Origin: Segatella copri
GTDB taxonomy: Bacteria; Bacteroidota; Bacteroidia; Bacteroidales; Bacteroidaceae
Assembly: GCF_019249795.2 (NCBI RefSeq)
Contig: NZ_CP156891.1
Coordinates: forward strand, 1,154,001 to 1,218,000
Direction of reading: 5' to 3'
Length of the DNA: 64,000 nt
The notes beneath the pieces are model-generated. The model saw only the letters and a program-made list of their open reading frames with translations, was not told the DNA's origin and did no database searches. A program made the position numbers and the translations under genes. Positions 35,400 through 44,955 of this stretch are shown here, in pieces. How positions within the stretch are numbered: position 1 is the stretch's first letter; every line of letters begins with the position of its first letter.

Positions 35400-36209
35400 A
35401 TGCAAATAAAAGGTAACAACATTCAGCAAGCACGACTCACCATCCGCGTGAGCAGAAACACCCTCAGTTTTTCGGTAGTTGACCGTGAAGCTGAGCATCA
35501 GCTCATCTATGAACCTTATACTGTAAAGAGTGGTGTTTCGATGGCAGCCAACTTGCGTCAGGCTTTCAAGGAGAGTACTCTCCTGCAGCGGGGATACCAG
35601 AAGGTACGCGTATATCTCGATTCGCCTATCCTGCTGGTTCCTATCGAAGAATTTCATGAAGAGGATATCGATGTGCTCTATCAGCATGCCTTCAACAGCC
35701 ATAACAGCGATGCCATTCTCTACAGAGTGCAGCCGGAACTGAATGCGGTAGCGGTATTCCCTATCAACAAGGATTTGAAGATGGTGGTAGAAGACAACTT
35801 TAAGGATGTTCGCTTCACACCTATCATGCAACCGATGTGGCACTATCTGCATCATCGCAGTTTCACCGGCATTCACCGCAAGCTCTATGTTTATTTCCAC
35901 GACAAGAAGCTGGACGTTTTCGGTTTCGAGAAGAACCGTTTCAAATTCTTCAACTCGTTCAATGCCGAGCATGCCAAGGATGACCTCTATTTCATTCTCT
36001 ATGTATGGAAGCAGTTAGGATTCAACCAGATGCAGGATGAGTTGCATGTATCAGGCAATGTTCCGGACAAGGACTGGTTCCTCTACAACACGAAACTCTA
36101 CATCAAGAAGACCTTCATTCTGAACCCTGCCGCCGAATTCAACCGTGCGCCCATCACAGAGATTAAAGGTCTGCCATTCGATTTGATGGCACTGTACCTA
36201 AGTAAGTAA
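35400..36209 (+). CDS. DUF3822 family protein
   Basis: 269 residues from the ATG at 35400. Sequence such as LSFSVVD near the start and SFTGIHRKLYVYFHDKKLDVFGF fits DUF3822, a Bacteroidota family with an actin-like/pilM-like fold and unknown function. It lies between the pseudopilin-like gene and rsmD, a conserved order in this group. Confidence 0.8.
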   Translation: MQIKGNNIQQARLTIRVSRNTLSFSVVDREAEHQLIYEPYTVKSGVSMAANLRQAFKESTLLQRGYQKVRVYLDSPILLVPIEEFHEEDIDVLYQHAFNSHNSDAILYRVQPELNAVAVFPINKDLKMVVEDNFKDVRFTPIMQPMWHYLHHRSFTGIHRKLYVYFHDKKLDVFGFEKNRFKFFNSFNAEHAKDDLYFILYVWKQLGFNQMQDELHVSGNVPDKDWFLYNTKLYIKKTFILNPAAEFNRAPITEIKGLPFDLMALYLSK

Positions 36210-36303
36210 GACAAGAGTTGATTGTTAAAAGTTGATTGTTAAGAATTCAACAGAATAGCTTATCATAAAGTTCAATGTTCAACATTCAAAGTTCAAAGTA
36301 AAT

Positions 36304-36834
36304 ATGAGAATCATAACAGGACAATATAAGGGACGCCATTTCGACATTCCACGTTCGTTTAAGGCGCGTCCGACAACAGATTTTGCAAAGGAGAACATCT
36401 TTAATGTTCTGCAGGGATATATTGATTTCGAAGATACCTCTGCCCTCGACCTTTTTGCCGGTACGGGCAGCATTTCGCTCGAACTGGTATCACGAGGCTG
36501 CAGCCGGGTAGTCAGCGTAGAGGCCGACCGCGATCATGCCAACTTCATACGCCAATGTTTTCAGAAGTTAGGCGAAGACAAGGATATTCTGATTCGTGGT
36601 GATGTATTCCGTTTTCTGAAGACCTGCAAGCAGAAGTTTGACTTTATCTTTGCCGATCCTCCATACGCTCTGAAGGAGTTGCCGCAGATTCCAGACCTCG
36701 TTCTGAATGGCGACTATCTCAACGAAGGAGGCATCTTCGTCTTTGAGCATGGCAAAGACTATGATTTCTCCGAGCATCCACGATTCCTGGAACACAGAAG
36801 TTACGGAAGCGTAAACTTCTCAATATTCAGATAG
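36304..36834 (+). CDS. rsmD: 16S rRNA (guanine966-N2)-methyltransferase
   Basis: 176 residues. The SAM-binding LDLFAGTGS (48-56) and catalytic DPPY (118-121) are clear. RsmD methylates G966 of 16S rRNA in the 30S subunit. It is 94 bases after DUF3822; that gap contains short TTGAT/TTCAA repeats. Confidence 0.93.
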   Translation: MRIITGQYKGRHFDIPRSFKARPTTDFAKENIFNVLQGYIDFEDTSALDLFAGTGSISLELVSRGCSRVVSVEADRDHANFIRQCFQKLGEDKDILIRGDVFRFLKTCKQKFDFIFADPPYALKELPQIPDLVLNGDYLNEGGIFVFEHGKDYDFSEHPRFLEHRSYGSVNFSIFR

Positions 36835-36837
36835 AAA

Positions 36838-36877
36838 AAATCCCCGTTTGCACCAGACAAGATGCAAACGGGGATTT
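36838..36877. terminator. Bidirectional terminator between rsmD and cls
   Basis: Perfect 15-bp stem AAATCCCCGTTTGCA and its complement. It serves rsmD on the plus strand and cls on the minus strand. Confidence 0.9.
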
Positions 36878-36882
36878 ATTCG

Positions 36883-38307
36883 TTACAGCAGCGGCGAGAG
36901 CAATCTTACCGTACTCTCGAAAAGGCGCTGCAGGAACGGACGTTTTACGAAATAAGATACATCATCTACCAGGATGCTCTTCGCCTCATCCCGCAGATAG
37001 ACAGCCTTCACGCGCTGTGCCATCCCCTCATCAAAGAAGAACGCATTCGCTTCGAAATTATTCTCAAAACTTCGGAAGTCAATATTCGTACTGCCTATCG
37101 TACAGAGATCATCATCGCTCACCAGCAATTTACTATGATTAAAGCCTGCCGTATAGAGATAAACCTTTACGCCAGCCTCTATCGCTTCCATCACATACGA
37201 ACGTGATGCCCACTCTACCAGTTTGGCATCAGCATGACGAGGCAACATCAGACGGATATCCACACCCGCCAGAGCTGCTGTTCTCATGGCAAACAATACA
37301 GGTTCGGTTGGCAGGAAATAAGGCGTTTCCATATACACATACTTCCGGGCCTGAAGCAGGATACGGACATAGCCCTGCATGATATCAGGCCAAGGACTGA
37401 TAGGACTGCTCGTAACTATCTGTACGAGACAATTGTTGTGGATATGCACACTGACCGGTGGATAATACTGGCGATTGGTAACCAACGTACGGTCTACGAA
37501 ATACCAGTCTACCAGAAAGGCTCTCTGAATGGCGTAAACTCCACCGCCCTCAATACGGAGATGCGTATCGCGCCAGGCCTGTTTCTTATCACCCTTCACA
37601 TAGCGCAGAGCTATATTCATGCCGCCGATAAAGCCCACTTTACCATCTATGACACAGAGTTTGCGGTGGTTACGATAGTTTACCTTACTCGTAAAAGCCG
37701 GAAAGCGGACTGGCATGAACGAATGTACATCAATACCTGCATCACGCATACGTTCAAAGAATTCATCCTGCACCTTCCAGCAGCCTACATCATCATAAAT
37801 CAGTCGCACCTCCACTCCCTGCTCCGCCTTATCAATCAAGGCATCAGCTATCAGATATCCCAAGGCATCGGCTTCGAAGATATAGGTATCGAGATGAATA
37901 TGATGCTTTGCCTGTCCTATATTATATAATAAGGTGAGGAAGAAATCATAGCCATCAGTATAAATATCCACCTGATTATCTTTAAAAGGCAGCGCCCAAC
38001 TCTGGTTGGCAAAGAGATTCATCAGCGGTTTATTACTGTCTGGCAGGTGAAGATTCTCCTGCTCAACGAACTCGAGCATGGAGCGCTTGGTGAGCTGGTC
38101 CATACTGCGGTCGCTGATAAGCCGTTCCTTGCGGGTATTCTGTCCGAAGAAAAAATAGAAGATAATACCCACAAAGGGGATGAAGAAGAAGACCAATATC
38201 CATGCCATCGTCTTGGCGGGCTGACGATTGTCCATCAAGACGGTGATGATAGCCGGAACGGTTATCACGACATAAAGCAACAGATATATCCAGTGAAAAT
38301 AAATCAT
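36883..38307 (-). CDS. cls: Cardiolipin synthase (phospholipase D type)
   Basis: 474 residues. Two N-terminal membrane helices (about 3-55) precede two PLD domains with HKD motifs NHRKLCVIDGK and NHSKLLVSDDD. It joins two phosphatidylglycerol molecules into cardiolipin at the inner membrane. Monocistronic apart from the gap of 69 bases to dnaG. Confidence 0.93.
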   Translation of the reverse strand: MIYFHWIYLLLYVVITVPAIITVLMDNRQPAKTMAWILVFFFIPFVGIIFYFFFGQNTRKERLISDRSMDQLTKRSMLEFVEQENLHLPDSNKPLMNLFANQSWALPFKDNQVDIYTDGYDFFLTLLYNIGQAKHHIHLDTYIFEADALGYLIADALIDKAEQGVEVRLIYDDVGCWKVQDEFFERMRDAGIDVHSFMPVRFPAFTSKVNYRNHRKLCVIDGKVGFIGGMNIALRYVKGDKKQAWRDTHLRIEGGGVYAIQRAFLVDWYFVDRTLVTNRQYYPPVSVHIHNNCLVQIVTSSPISPWPDIMQGYVRILLQARKYVYMETPYFLPTEPVLFAMRTAALAGVDIRLMLPRHADAKLVEWASRSYVMEAIEAGVKVYLYTAGFNHSKLLVSDDDLCTIGSTNIDFRSFENNFEANAFFFDEGMAQRVKAVYLRDEAKSILVDDVSYFVKRPFLQRLFESTVRLLSPLL

Positions 38308-38376
38308 ATAGCATTTCTCCTTTTAAATCTCTAATACTTCATTACAGAGTTCCTCCCCACAGAACAGGAGTTCCGG

Positions 38377-40338
38377 TTAATTGAAGATATTGTTTGCCTG
38401 ACTCGCCAGAAGCGTGTTCATCTGCTTGAGTTTCATAAACTCCTGCAGCAGTTCACGATTGGTCGGATTCCTGGCAAACTCCTGCTGTACCTCAATAATA
38501 CGCTGAGCAATATAATGAGTGCGGAAACTCAAGATGTCTTTAAAGACAAACTGACGGAGCTTATCGGCGCTCATCTTCATCTGCAGACTAGCCGTAGATA
38601 CCTCCTGGTCACCTGTAGGCAAACCTGCCAACCTGCTGATTTCCGGATTCGGATGATTGGCAAAATAAGTTTCGGCGACAAAATCATCTTCTTTTTCGAG
38701 ATGTTCCACAGCCTCCTGCATAATCTGATTATATAAATCATTATGAAACTTAAAGCCATCTCCACCCAAATCAAGACTGATATACTGGGCCACAGCTACC
38801 TCCACATCATTTCCGTCTACATCCTGTACTGTGATGAGCTGGTCGCCATGATGAATAATCAACTGTACCAGAAGTCCTTCTACTTCCAGAAGTTTATCCA
38901 GTGGGGTAACCGCTCTCATAGCTGATTGCACCTGCTGCGCTGCCGCTACAGGCGAATCTTTCAATCCCGCTGCACGTCGCTCTGCCTTTACCTGCTCACT
39001 CATACCGTTGCGCACAAAATTGTTCAAGGCATTCACGATAATTGCCTCGTTCACGCCCAAACGGTGAGAACAGTCAGTGATATAAGAAGCGCGCGTTATC
39101 TGATTCTTGATTTTCGAGATGCTCTCTACAATCGAATTGATAGCCTGGCTTCGCTTTACAGGGTCTGTCACGCCGCGTAGCAGAATATCGGTCTTAAACT
39201 GTATGAAGTCGGTCTGATTCTCCTGAATATATCTTCTGAAATCCTCTGCCGAATGACTGCGGGCGAAACTATCTGGGTCATTGCCGTCAGGGAGGAAGAG
39301 AACCTTTACGTTCATCTCTTCTTCGAGCAGCATATCGGTACCTCTCAGCGCAGCATGAATACCCGCATTATCGCCATCATAGAGAAGAACGATGTTACTG
39401 GTAAAGCGGTGCAGCAATCTAATCTGATGCACGCTCAGCGCCGTACCCGAGTTGGCCACAACATTTTCGATGCCACACTGATGCATCGAGATAACATCGG
39501 TATATCCTTCCACCATAAAGACACAATCCTCCTTGGCTATCGCCTTCTTGGCCTGATAGAGTCCATAGAGTTCGCGCTCCTTATGATAGATAACGCTATC
39601 AGGCGAGTTGACATATTTCTGGCTGATGCCCTTGGTTCTGCTGTCGAGCACTCGTCCGCCAAAAGCCACTACCTTGCCGCTCACGCTGAACCAGGGGAAG
39701 ATGGCTCTGCCCGAGAAACGGTCAAGAACTTTATCCTCACCCGACTTATTGCCGGCTTCGTCCTTATCCACCTTGAAGCAGAGTCCCGTATCAACCAGAT
39801 ATTTCGGATTATAACCAGCCGCCTTAGCCGCCTCAGCAAGAGCAGTACGCTTAGGGAGCGCAAAACCCAACTGGAATTTTCTGATGATATCATCCCTGAA
39901 ACCTCTTCCTCGGAAATAAGCCATACCGATAGCGATACCATCCACATCATGCAAGAGAATATCCTGGAAATATTTCGCCGCCCAATCGTTGACGATAAAC
40001 ATGGATTCTCTTTCGCTCTCGCGCTGTTTTTCTTCGTTGGTCAGTTCACGCTCCTGAATTTCTATTTTATATTTCTTGGCGAGCCAGCGAAGAGCATCGG
40101 GATAGGTCATCTGTTCCAGTTCCATCAGAAAGTTGATTGCATTGCCTCCCTTTCCGCAGGTAAAGCAATGACAGATACCTCTTGTTGGAGATACAGAGAA
40201 AGATGGATTGGAATCGTTATGAAAAGGACACAAGCCGACATAATTGATGCCACGCTTCTTGAGCGTAACAAATTCAGATACCACCTCTTCTATCTTGGTA
40301 GCATCCATAATTTTTGCTATCGTCGGTCTGTCTATCAT
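38377..40338 (-). CDS. dnaG: DNA primase
   Basis: 653 residues. The zinc-ribbon domain has C37-x2-H40 and C58-x2-C61. The catalytic TOPRIM core holds VEGYTDV and LLYDGDNAG. The C-terminal region (about 450-653) is the helicase-interaction part and is poorly conserved. It makes RNA primers for replication. Promoter at 40369-40377. Confidence 0.95.
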   Translation of the reverse strand: MIDRPTIAKIMDATKIEEVVSEFVTLKKRGINYVGLCPFHNDSNPSFSVSPTRGICHCFTCGKGGNAINFLMELEQMTYPDALRWLAKKYKIEIQERELTNEEKQRESERESMFIVNDWAAKYFQDILLHDVDGIAIGMAYFRGRGFRDDIIRKFQLGFALPKRTALAEAAKAAGYNPKYLVDTGLCFKVDKDEAGNKSGEDKVLDRFSGRAIFPWFSVSGKVVAFGGRVLDSRTKGISQKYVNSPDSVIYHKERELYGLYQAKKAIAKEDCVFMVEGYTDVISMHQCGIENVVANSGTALSVHQIRLLHRFTSNIVLLYDGDNAGIHAALRGTDMLLEEEMNVKVLFLPDGNDPDSFARSHSAEDFRRYIQENQTDFIQFKTDILLRGVTDPVKRSQAINSIVESISKIKNQITRASYITDCSHRLGVNEAIIVNALNNFVRNGMSEQVKAERRAAGLKDSPVAAAQQVQSAMRAVTPLDKLLEVEGLLVQLIIHHGDQLITVQDVDGNDVEVAVAQYISLDLGGDGFKFHNDLYNQIMQEAVEHLEKEDDFVAETYFANHPNPEISRLAGLPTGDQEVSTASLQMKMSADKLRQFVFKDILSFRTHYIAQRIIEVQQEFARNPTNRELLQEFMKLKQMNTLLASQANNIFN

Positions 40339-40368
40339 TATATATATTCTTTTTTCTGTTTTTACTAT

Positions 40369-40377
40369 GCAAAATTA
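40369..40377 (-). promoter_or_regulatory. Promoter -7 box of dnaG
   Basis: The minus strand reads TAATTTTGC, 31 bases upstream of the start. Confidence 0.65.
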
Positions 40378-40492
40378 CTATTTTTCTTTGAAAACACAAA
40401 GAGAAACGGACAGAAAAGTAAAAATGAAACATATTAAAAACTAAAGATTACATAAAATAAAGTATATCCGGATAGTTTTGGCTACCTTTGCA

Positions 40493-40501
40493 ACCGGCAA
40501 A
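40493..40501 (+). promoter_or_regulatory. Promoter -7 box of the GH115 gene
   Basis: TACCTTTGC, 47 bases before the ATG at 40548. Confidence 0.65.
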
Positions 40502-40547
40502 AACACATTGCTGACAATCGGATAAAATAACAACAAGATAAATAAAC

Positions 40548-43082
40548 ATGAAACTAAACAACATCAAGCAAACATTCCTGGCTGGCGCTGCCCTGCTCTC
40601 AACAATCAGCATGAGCGCAGCCGACAGATTTGTGAATTTCAAGCAAGGAGACTTGCTGCTGAATGCCAATAACCGGGTAGAAATCTACATGGATACCAAC
40701 GACTGCAAAGGAGTGAGCTATGCTGCTCATGCCCTGCTGAAAGATATAAAAAGTGTGAGTGGAGCCACAGCCACCCTCACCTCGAATGCCGGTTTTCTGA
40801 AAAAAAGCGACACAGTCCGACCAGCTATCCTCGTAGGCACCATCGGCCATTCTGCAGCCATCGACCAACTGGTGAAACAGAAGCGCATCAACGGAAATCT
40901 ACTGAAGGGCAAACGTGAAAAGTTTATTATCACGCTCATAGATGGTCAACTCGTCATTGCTGGCAGCGACCGACGAGGCACCATCTACGGCATCTACGAA
41001 CTCTCGCAGCAGATGGGCGTATCGCCTTGGTATGACTGGGCAGACGTACCTGTAGAGCACCACGATTCCATTTTCGTAAACAAAGGAATCTATACAGATG
41101 GCGAACCAGCCGTACGTTATCGCGGCATCTTCCTCAACGATGAGGCGCCTTGCCTAACGTCATGGGTAAAGAACACCTACGGCACCGAATATGGCGACCA
41201 CCGTTTCTATCAGCGCGTTTTCGAACTGGTATTGCGACTAAGAGGTAACATGATGTGGCCTGCCATGTGGGGCTGGGCTTTCTATGCCGATGACCCTGAA
41301 AACGAGAAGACGGCAGATGAGATGGGCGTAGTGATGAGTACTTCCCATCATGAGCCGATGGCCCGCAACCACCAGGAATACGCCCGCAACCGAAAGGGAT
41401 GGGGACCATGGAACTATCAGAAGAACAAGGCAAACCTGCAGAAGTTCTTCCGTGAAGGCATTGAGCGAATGAAGGGAACTGAACAGATTGTAACCATCGG
41501 AATGCGCGGCGACGGCGATGAAGCGATGAGCGAAGAGGCAGATACGAAGCTGATGACCAACATCATCAACGACCAGCGTAAGATTATCGCTGACGTAACC
41601 GGCAGAAAGGCTAGCGAAACCCCACAGGTTTGGGCACTATATAAAGAGGTATTGGATTACTACGACAAGGGCATGAAGGTGCCTGATGACGTAACCCTCC
41701 TGCTCTGCGATGACAACTGGGGTAACGTGCGCCGTGTGCCGAATGCCAAGGAACGCAAACACAAAGGCGGTTGGGGCTTATACTATCACGTAGATTACGT
41801 AGGTGCTCCAAGAAACTCAAAGATGCTCAATGTAACTCCTGTGCAGAATCCTTGGGAGCAGTTGACGCTTGCTTACGAGAATGGCATTGACCGTCTCTGG
41901 ATTCTCAATGTTGGCGACCTCAAGCCGATGGAATATCCTATCAGCCAGTTTATGGACATGGCTTGGAATCCACATAAATACGATGTAAACAACATCACCC
42001 GTCATACCCGCGACTGGTGCGCACAGCAGTTTGGTGAATCGCAAGCTGATGAAGCTGCCCGCATTCTGAACCTCACCTGCAAGTACAACGGCCGCTGCAC
42101 CCCTGAGATGCTCGACAAGAACACCTACAGTCTGGAAAACGGAGAATGGCAGGAGGTGGTAAATCAGTATCTCCAGCTCGAAGCCGATGCGCTGCGCCAG
42201 TACAACTGTCTGCCGGCATCCTATCACGATGCCTATCGCCAGATCATCCTCTTCCCTATCGAGATGATGAGCAATCTGCACCAGATGTACTTTGCCCAGA
42301 CACAGAACCACGCCCTCTACAAGCAGGGCAATCCGAAGGCGAATGTATGGGCTGATGAATGCGAGCGCCTCTTCAAGCGCGATTCCCTGATCTGCGACTA
42401 TTACAATCATAAGATGGCTGGCGGCAAGTGGAACGGCATGATGACCCAGAAGCATATCGGCTACAAGAGTTGGAATGATGATTTCGAGAAAGATACCTGT
42501 CCGGAACTCTTCCGGGTAACCTCCAAGGATGGAGTGATTATCAGCGAAAACAACGGCGTGGTAGAAATCGAAGCTCCTTACTATAGCAGCAAGACGGATG
42601 CTGCCGAGGCAAAATGGACAGAGATTCCATTCATGGGCAAAAGTGTAGCCGGTGTCACCCTGATGCCATACACCAAAAGCGTAAAAGGAGCCAGCCTCAC
42701 CTACAGGTTCAAGATGAACGCTCTGGCACGCCAAGGCGCATCATCTGCTACTGACAGCAAGAAGGTACGCATACATATTATCACCAAATCTACCCTTGAT
42801 TATCAGAACAAGGGCGGCATGACTTATGGCGTAAGCGTAGATGGAGCCGAGCCGGTCGTCGTCAACTTAAATCATAATCTGAACGAGAAGCCGGAGAATA
42901 TCTACAACATCTACTATCCTACGGTAGCCTCCCGCATCATCGACAAGGTGATAGAAATAGAACTGCCCGTTACAGGCGATGGCATCCATACCCTTACTCT
43001 CACACCAAACGATCCTGCCATTATTTTCGAGAAGATTGTGATAGATGGAAGAGAAGGTAAACAGAGAGTCAAGGTGATATAA
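40548..43082 (+). CDS. Glycoside hydrolase family 115 (alpha-glucuronidase)
   Basis: 844 residues with a signal peptide (about 1-25, SMSAA). The GH115 core is recognisable around MMWPAMWGWAFYADDPEN and STSHHEPMARN (about 230-270), with a C-terminal beta domain (about 650-844). The family removes 4-O-methyl-glucuronic acid from xylan. Location is periplasm or surface. No SusC/D pair or CAZyme neighbour is present, so it is an orphan for a polysaccharide locus. Confidence 0.9.
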   Translation: MKLNNIKQTFLAGAALLSTISMSAADRFVNFKQGDLLLNANNRVEIYMDTNDCKGVSYAAHALLKDIKSVSGATATLTSNAGFLKKSDTVRPAILVGTIGHSAAIDQLVKQKRINGNLLKGKREKFIITLIDGQLVIAGSDRRGTIYGIYELSQQMGVSPWYDWADVPVEHHDSIFVNKGIYTDGEPAVRYRGIFLNDEAPCLTSWVKNTYGTEYGDHRFYQRVFELVLRLRGNMMWPAMWGWAFYADDPENEKTADEMGVVMSTSHHEPMARNHQEYARNRKGWGPWNYQKNKANLQKFFREGIERMKGTEQIVTIGMRGDGDEAMSEEADTKLMTNIINDQRKIIADVTGRKASETPQVWALYKEVLDYYDKGMKVPDDVTLLLCDDNWGNVRRVPNAKERKHKGGWGLYYHVDYVGAPRNSKMLNVTPVQNPWEQLTLAYENGIDRLWILNVGDLKPMEYPISQFMDMAWNPHKYDVNNITRHTRDWCAQQFGESQADEAARILNLTCKYNGRCTPEMLDKNTYSLENGEWQEVVNQYLQLEADALRQYNCLPASYHDAYRQIILFPIEMMSNLHQMYFAQTQNHALYKQGNPKANVWADECERLFKRDSLICDYYNHKMAGGKWNGMMTQKHIGYKSWNDDFEKDTCPELFRVTSKDGVIISENNGVVEIEAPYYSSKTDAAEAKWTEIPFMGKSVAGVTLMPYTKSVKGASLTYRFKMNALARQGASSATDSKKVRIHIITKSTLDYQNKGGMTYGVSVDGAEPVVVNLNHNLNEKPENIYNIYYPTVASRIIDKVIEIELPVTGDGIHTLTLTPNDPAIIFEKIVIDGREGKQRVKVI

Positions 43083-43111
43083 TCTGCCGGATAAAAGCAT
43101 TAATATAATAT

Positions 43112-43150
43112 AAATCTCCCAACATTTCAGATAGAAAAGTTGGGAGATTT
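43112..43150 (+). terminator. Terminator after the GH115 gene
   Basis: AAATCTCCCAAC (43112-43123) with GTTGGGAGATTT (43139-43150), then a T-rich tract. Confidence 0.85.
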
Positions 43151-43162
43151 CATTTTTTCTCG

Positions 43163-43171
43163 TACCTTTGC
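43163..43171 (+). promoter_or_regulatory. Promoter -7 box of ribE
   Basis: TACCTTTGC, 28 bases before the ATG at 43199. Confidence 0.65.
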
Positions 43172-43198
43172 AGTATATGTTAAATTAATACTGAAATT

Positions 43199-43801
43199 AT
43201 GTTTAGTGGAATCGTAGAAGAAATGGCTACCGTCGTAGCTATCAGACATGATAAGGAGAACATCGACTTTACGTTGAAGTGCTCTTTCGTTGATGAACTC
43301 GGCATCGATCAGAGCGTGGCTCATAATGGTGTGTGCCTCACCGTAGTGGAAATAAAAGATGGCACGTATATCGTTACCGCCATGAAGGAAACCCTGGACC
43401 GCAGCAACCTGGGACTGCTCAAGGTAGGCGACAAGGTGAACGTAGAGCGTTCTATGGTGATGAACGGCCGTCTGGATGGTCATATCGTACAGGGACATGT
43501 GGACGAGACTGCCAAATGTATCGCTATGAAAGACGCTGATGGCTCTACTTATTTTACTTTCGAATATGAGCTCAATAAGGAAATGGCAAGAAAAGGCTAT
43601 TTCACGGTGGACAAGGGCAGCGTTACCGTTAACGGCGTTTCGCTCACCGTCTGTGATCCTACAGACAACACATTTACCGTTGCTATCATTCCTTATACCA
43701 GAGAGAATACCAACTTCTGCGACATCGAAGTGGGAACGGCAGTAAATATAGAATTCGACATTTTGGGCAAATATATCGCTCGACTCAAGAGCTTTGAATA
43801 A
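43199..43801 (+). CDS. ribE: Riboflavin synthase alpha chain
   Basis: 200 residues starting MFSGIVEE, the family signature. Two lumazine-binding repeats (about 1-97 and 98-195), the second with GSVTVNGVSLTV. It converts two 6,7-dimethyl-8-ribityllumazine into riboflavin. No FMN riboswitch is seen upstream; only a 28-base gap separates promoter and start. Confidence 0.94.
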   Translation: MFSGIVEEMATVVAIRHDKENIDFTLKCSFVDELGIDQSVAHNGVCLTVVEIKDGTYIVTAMKETLDRSNLGLLKVGDKVNVERSMVMNGRLDGHIVQGHVDETAKCIAMKDADGSTYFTFEYELNKEMARKGYFTVDKGSVTVNGVSLTVCDPTDNTFTVAIIPYTRENTNFCDIEVGTAVNIEFDILGKYIARLKSFE

Positions 43802-43921
43802 GCCGGAAAAGTTAAGTACGGACGTTCTAAAAAACATGCACATTTCTTGCGTTTTGCGCACAAAGCAAGACTAAATGGGCATTTTTTTAATAAAATATTT
43901 GCGTAAGCCATAAAAAAGTGT

Positions 43922-43930
43922 TACTTTTGC
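43922..43930 (+). promoter_or_regulatory. Promoter -7 box of etfBA-acd
   Basis: TACTTTTGC with TTTG 20 bases upstream. The leader to the ATG at 44073 is about 135-140 nt. Confidence 0.7.
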
Positions 43931-44072
43931 CCCTGTGTTTTGTCCCAAATTGAACATTGGACAGTAACTTATTAGACGATAGCAAGTCTGACAATCGCAC
44001 TAGACGACGTACAACTTGAGTACTGAGCACTAACAAACTTAGGAAATTATAACAATAACCATTTTTAAAAAT

Positions 44073-44942
44073 ATGAGTTTAAAAATCGTAGTACTTGCCA
44101 AGCAAGTACCTGACACAAGAAATGTGGGTAAGGATGCGATGACCGCCGAAGGCACAGTAAATCGCGCTGCCCTTCCTGCAATCTTCAATCCTGAAGATTT
44201 GAACGCATTGGAGCAGGCTCTCCGATTGAAAGAGCAGAATCCAGGTTCTACAGTTGGTATTTTGACTATGGGTCCTCCACGTGCTGGCGAAATCATCCGC
44301 CAGGGTCTTTATCGTGGTGCTGATACGGGTTGGTTGCTTACCGACCGTCTCTTTGCCGGTGCTGACACATTGGCTACTTCCTATGCCCTTGCTACTGGTA
44401 TCCAGAAGATTGGTGACGTTGACATCGTAATCGGTGGTCGCCAGGCTATCGATGGTGATACAGCTCAGGTAGGACCGCAGGTGGCTCAGAAGTTGGGATT
44501 GAACCAGGTAACCTACGCAGAGGAAATCCTCAAGGTAGAGGATGGCAAGGCTACTATACGCCGCCTCATTGATGGTGGTGTGGAGACTGTTGAGGCTCCA
44601 TTGCCATTGGTTATCACCGTAAACGGAAGTGCTGCTCCATGTCGCCCATGCAACGTGAAGCTCGTAATGAAATATAAATACGCTACCTGCCCTATGGAGC
44701 GCAAGGGTGATGAGCCTTGGGCCAACCTCTATGAAGAGCGCCCTTACCTCACTCTGAACCAGTGGAGTGTTGCCGATGTTGACGGCGACCCTGCACAGTG
44801 CGGTTTGAGCGGTTCACCTACCAAGGTGAAGGCCGTGAAGAACATCGTGTTCCAGGCTAAGGAAAGCAAGACCTTGACCAGCAGCGATGAAGACATCGAC
44901 GGACTGATGAAGGAATTGTTGAACGAAAGTATTATCGGATAA
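44073..44942 (+). CDS. etfB: Electron transfer flavoprotein beta subunit
   Basis: 289 residues. The N-terminal LKIVVLAKQVPDT and the adenine-nucleotide-binding loop GGRQAIDGDTAQVGP are diagnostic. It pairs with EtfA 13 bases downstream to accept electrons from the acyl-CoA dehydrogenase. Confidence 0.95.
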   Translation: MSLKIVVLAKQVPDTRNVGKDAMTAEGTVNRAALPAIFNPEDLNALEQALRLKEQNPGSTVGILTMGPPRAGEIIRQGLYRGADTGWLLTDRLFAGADTLATSYALATGIQKIGDVDIVIGGRQAIDGDTAQVGPQVAQKLGLNQVTYAEEILKVEDGKATIRRLIDGGVETVEAPLPLVITVNGSAAPCRPCNVKLVMKYKYATCPMERKGDEPWANLYEERPYLTLNQWSVADVDGDPAQCGLSGSPTKVKAVKNIVFQAKESKTLTSSDEDIDGLMKELLNESIIG

Positions 44943-44955
44943 TTTTGAAAAAACA

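Noticed and set aside
39253-40437. 394-codon frame antisense to dnaG
   Set aside because: Shadow of dnaG, extends over its promoter.
43802-44072. FMN riboswitch near ribE or etfB
   Set aside because: No conserved RFN-element motifs are visible on either side of ribE.
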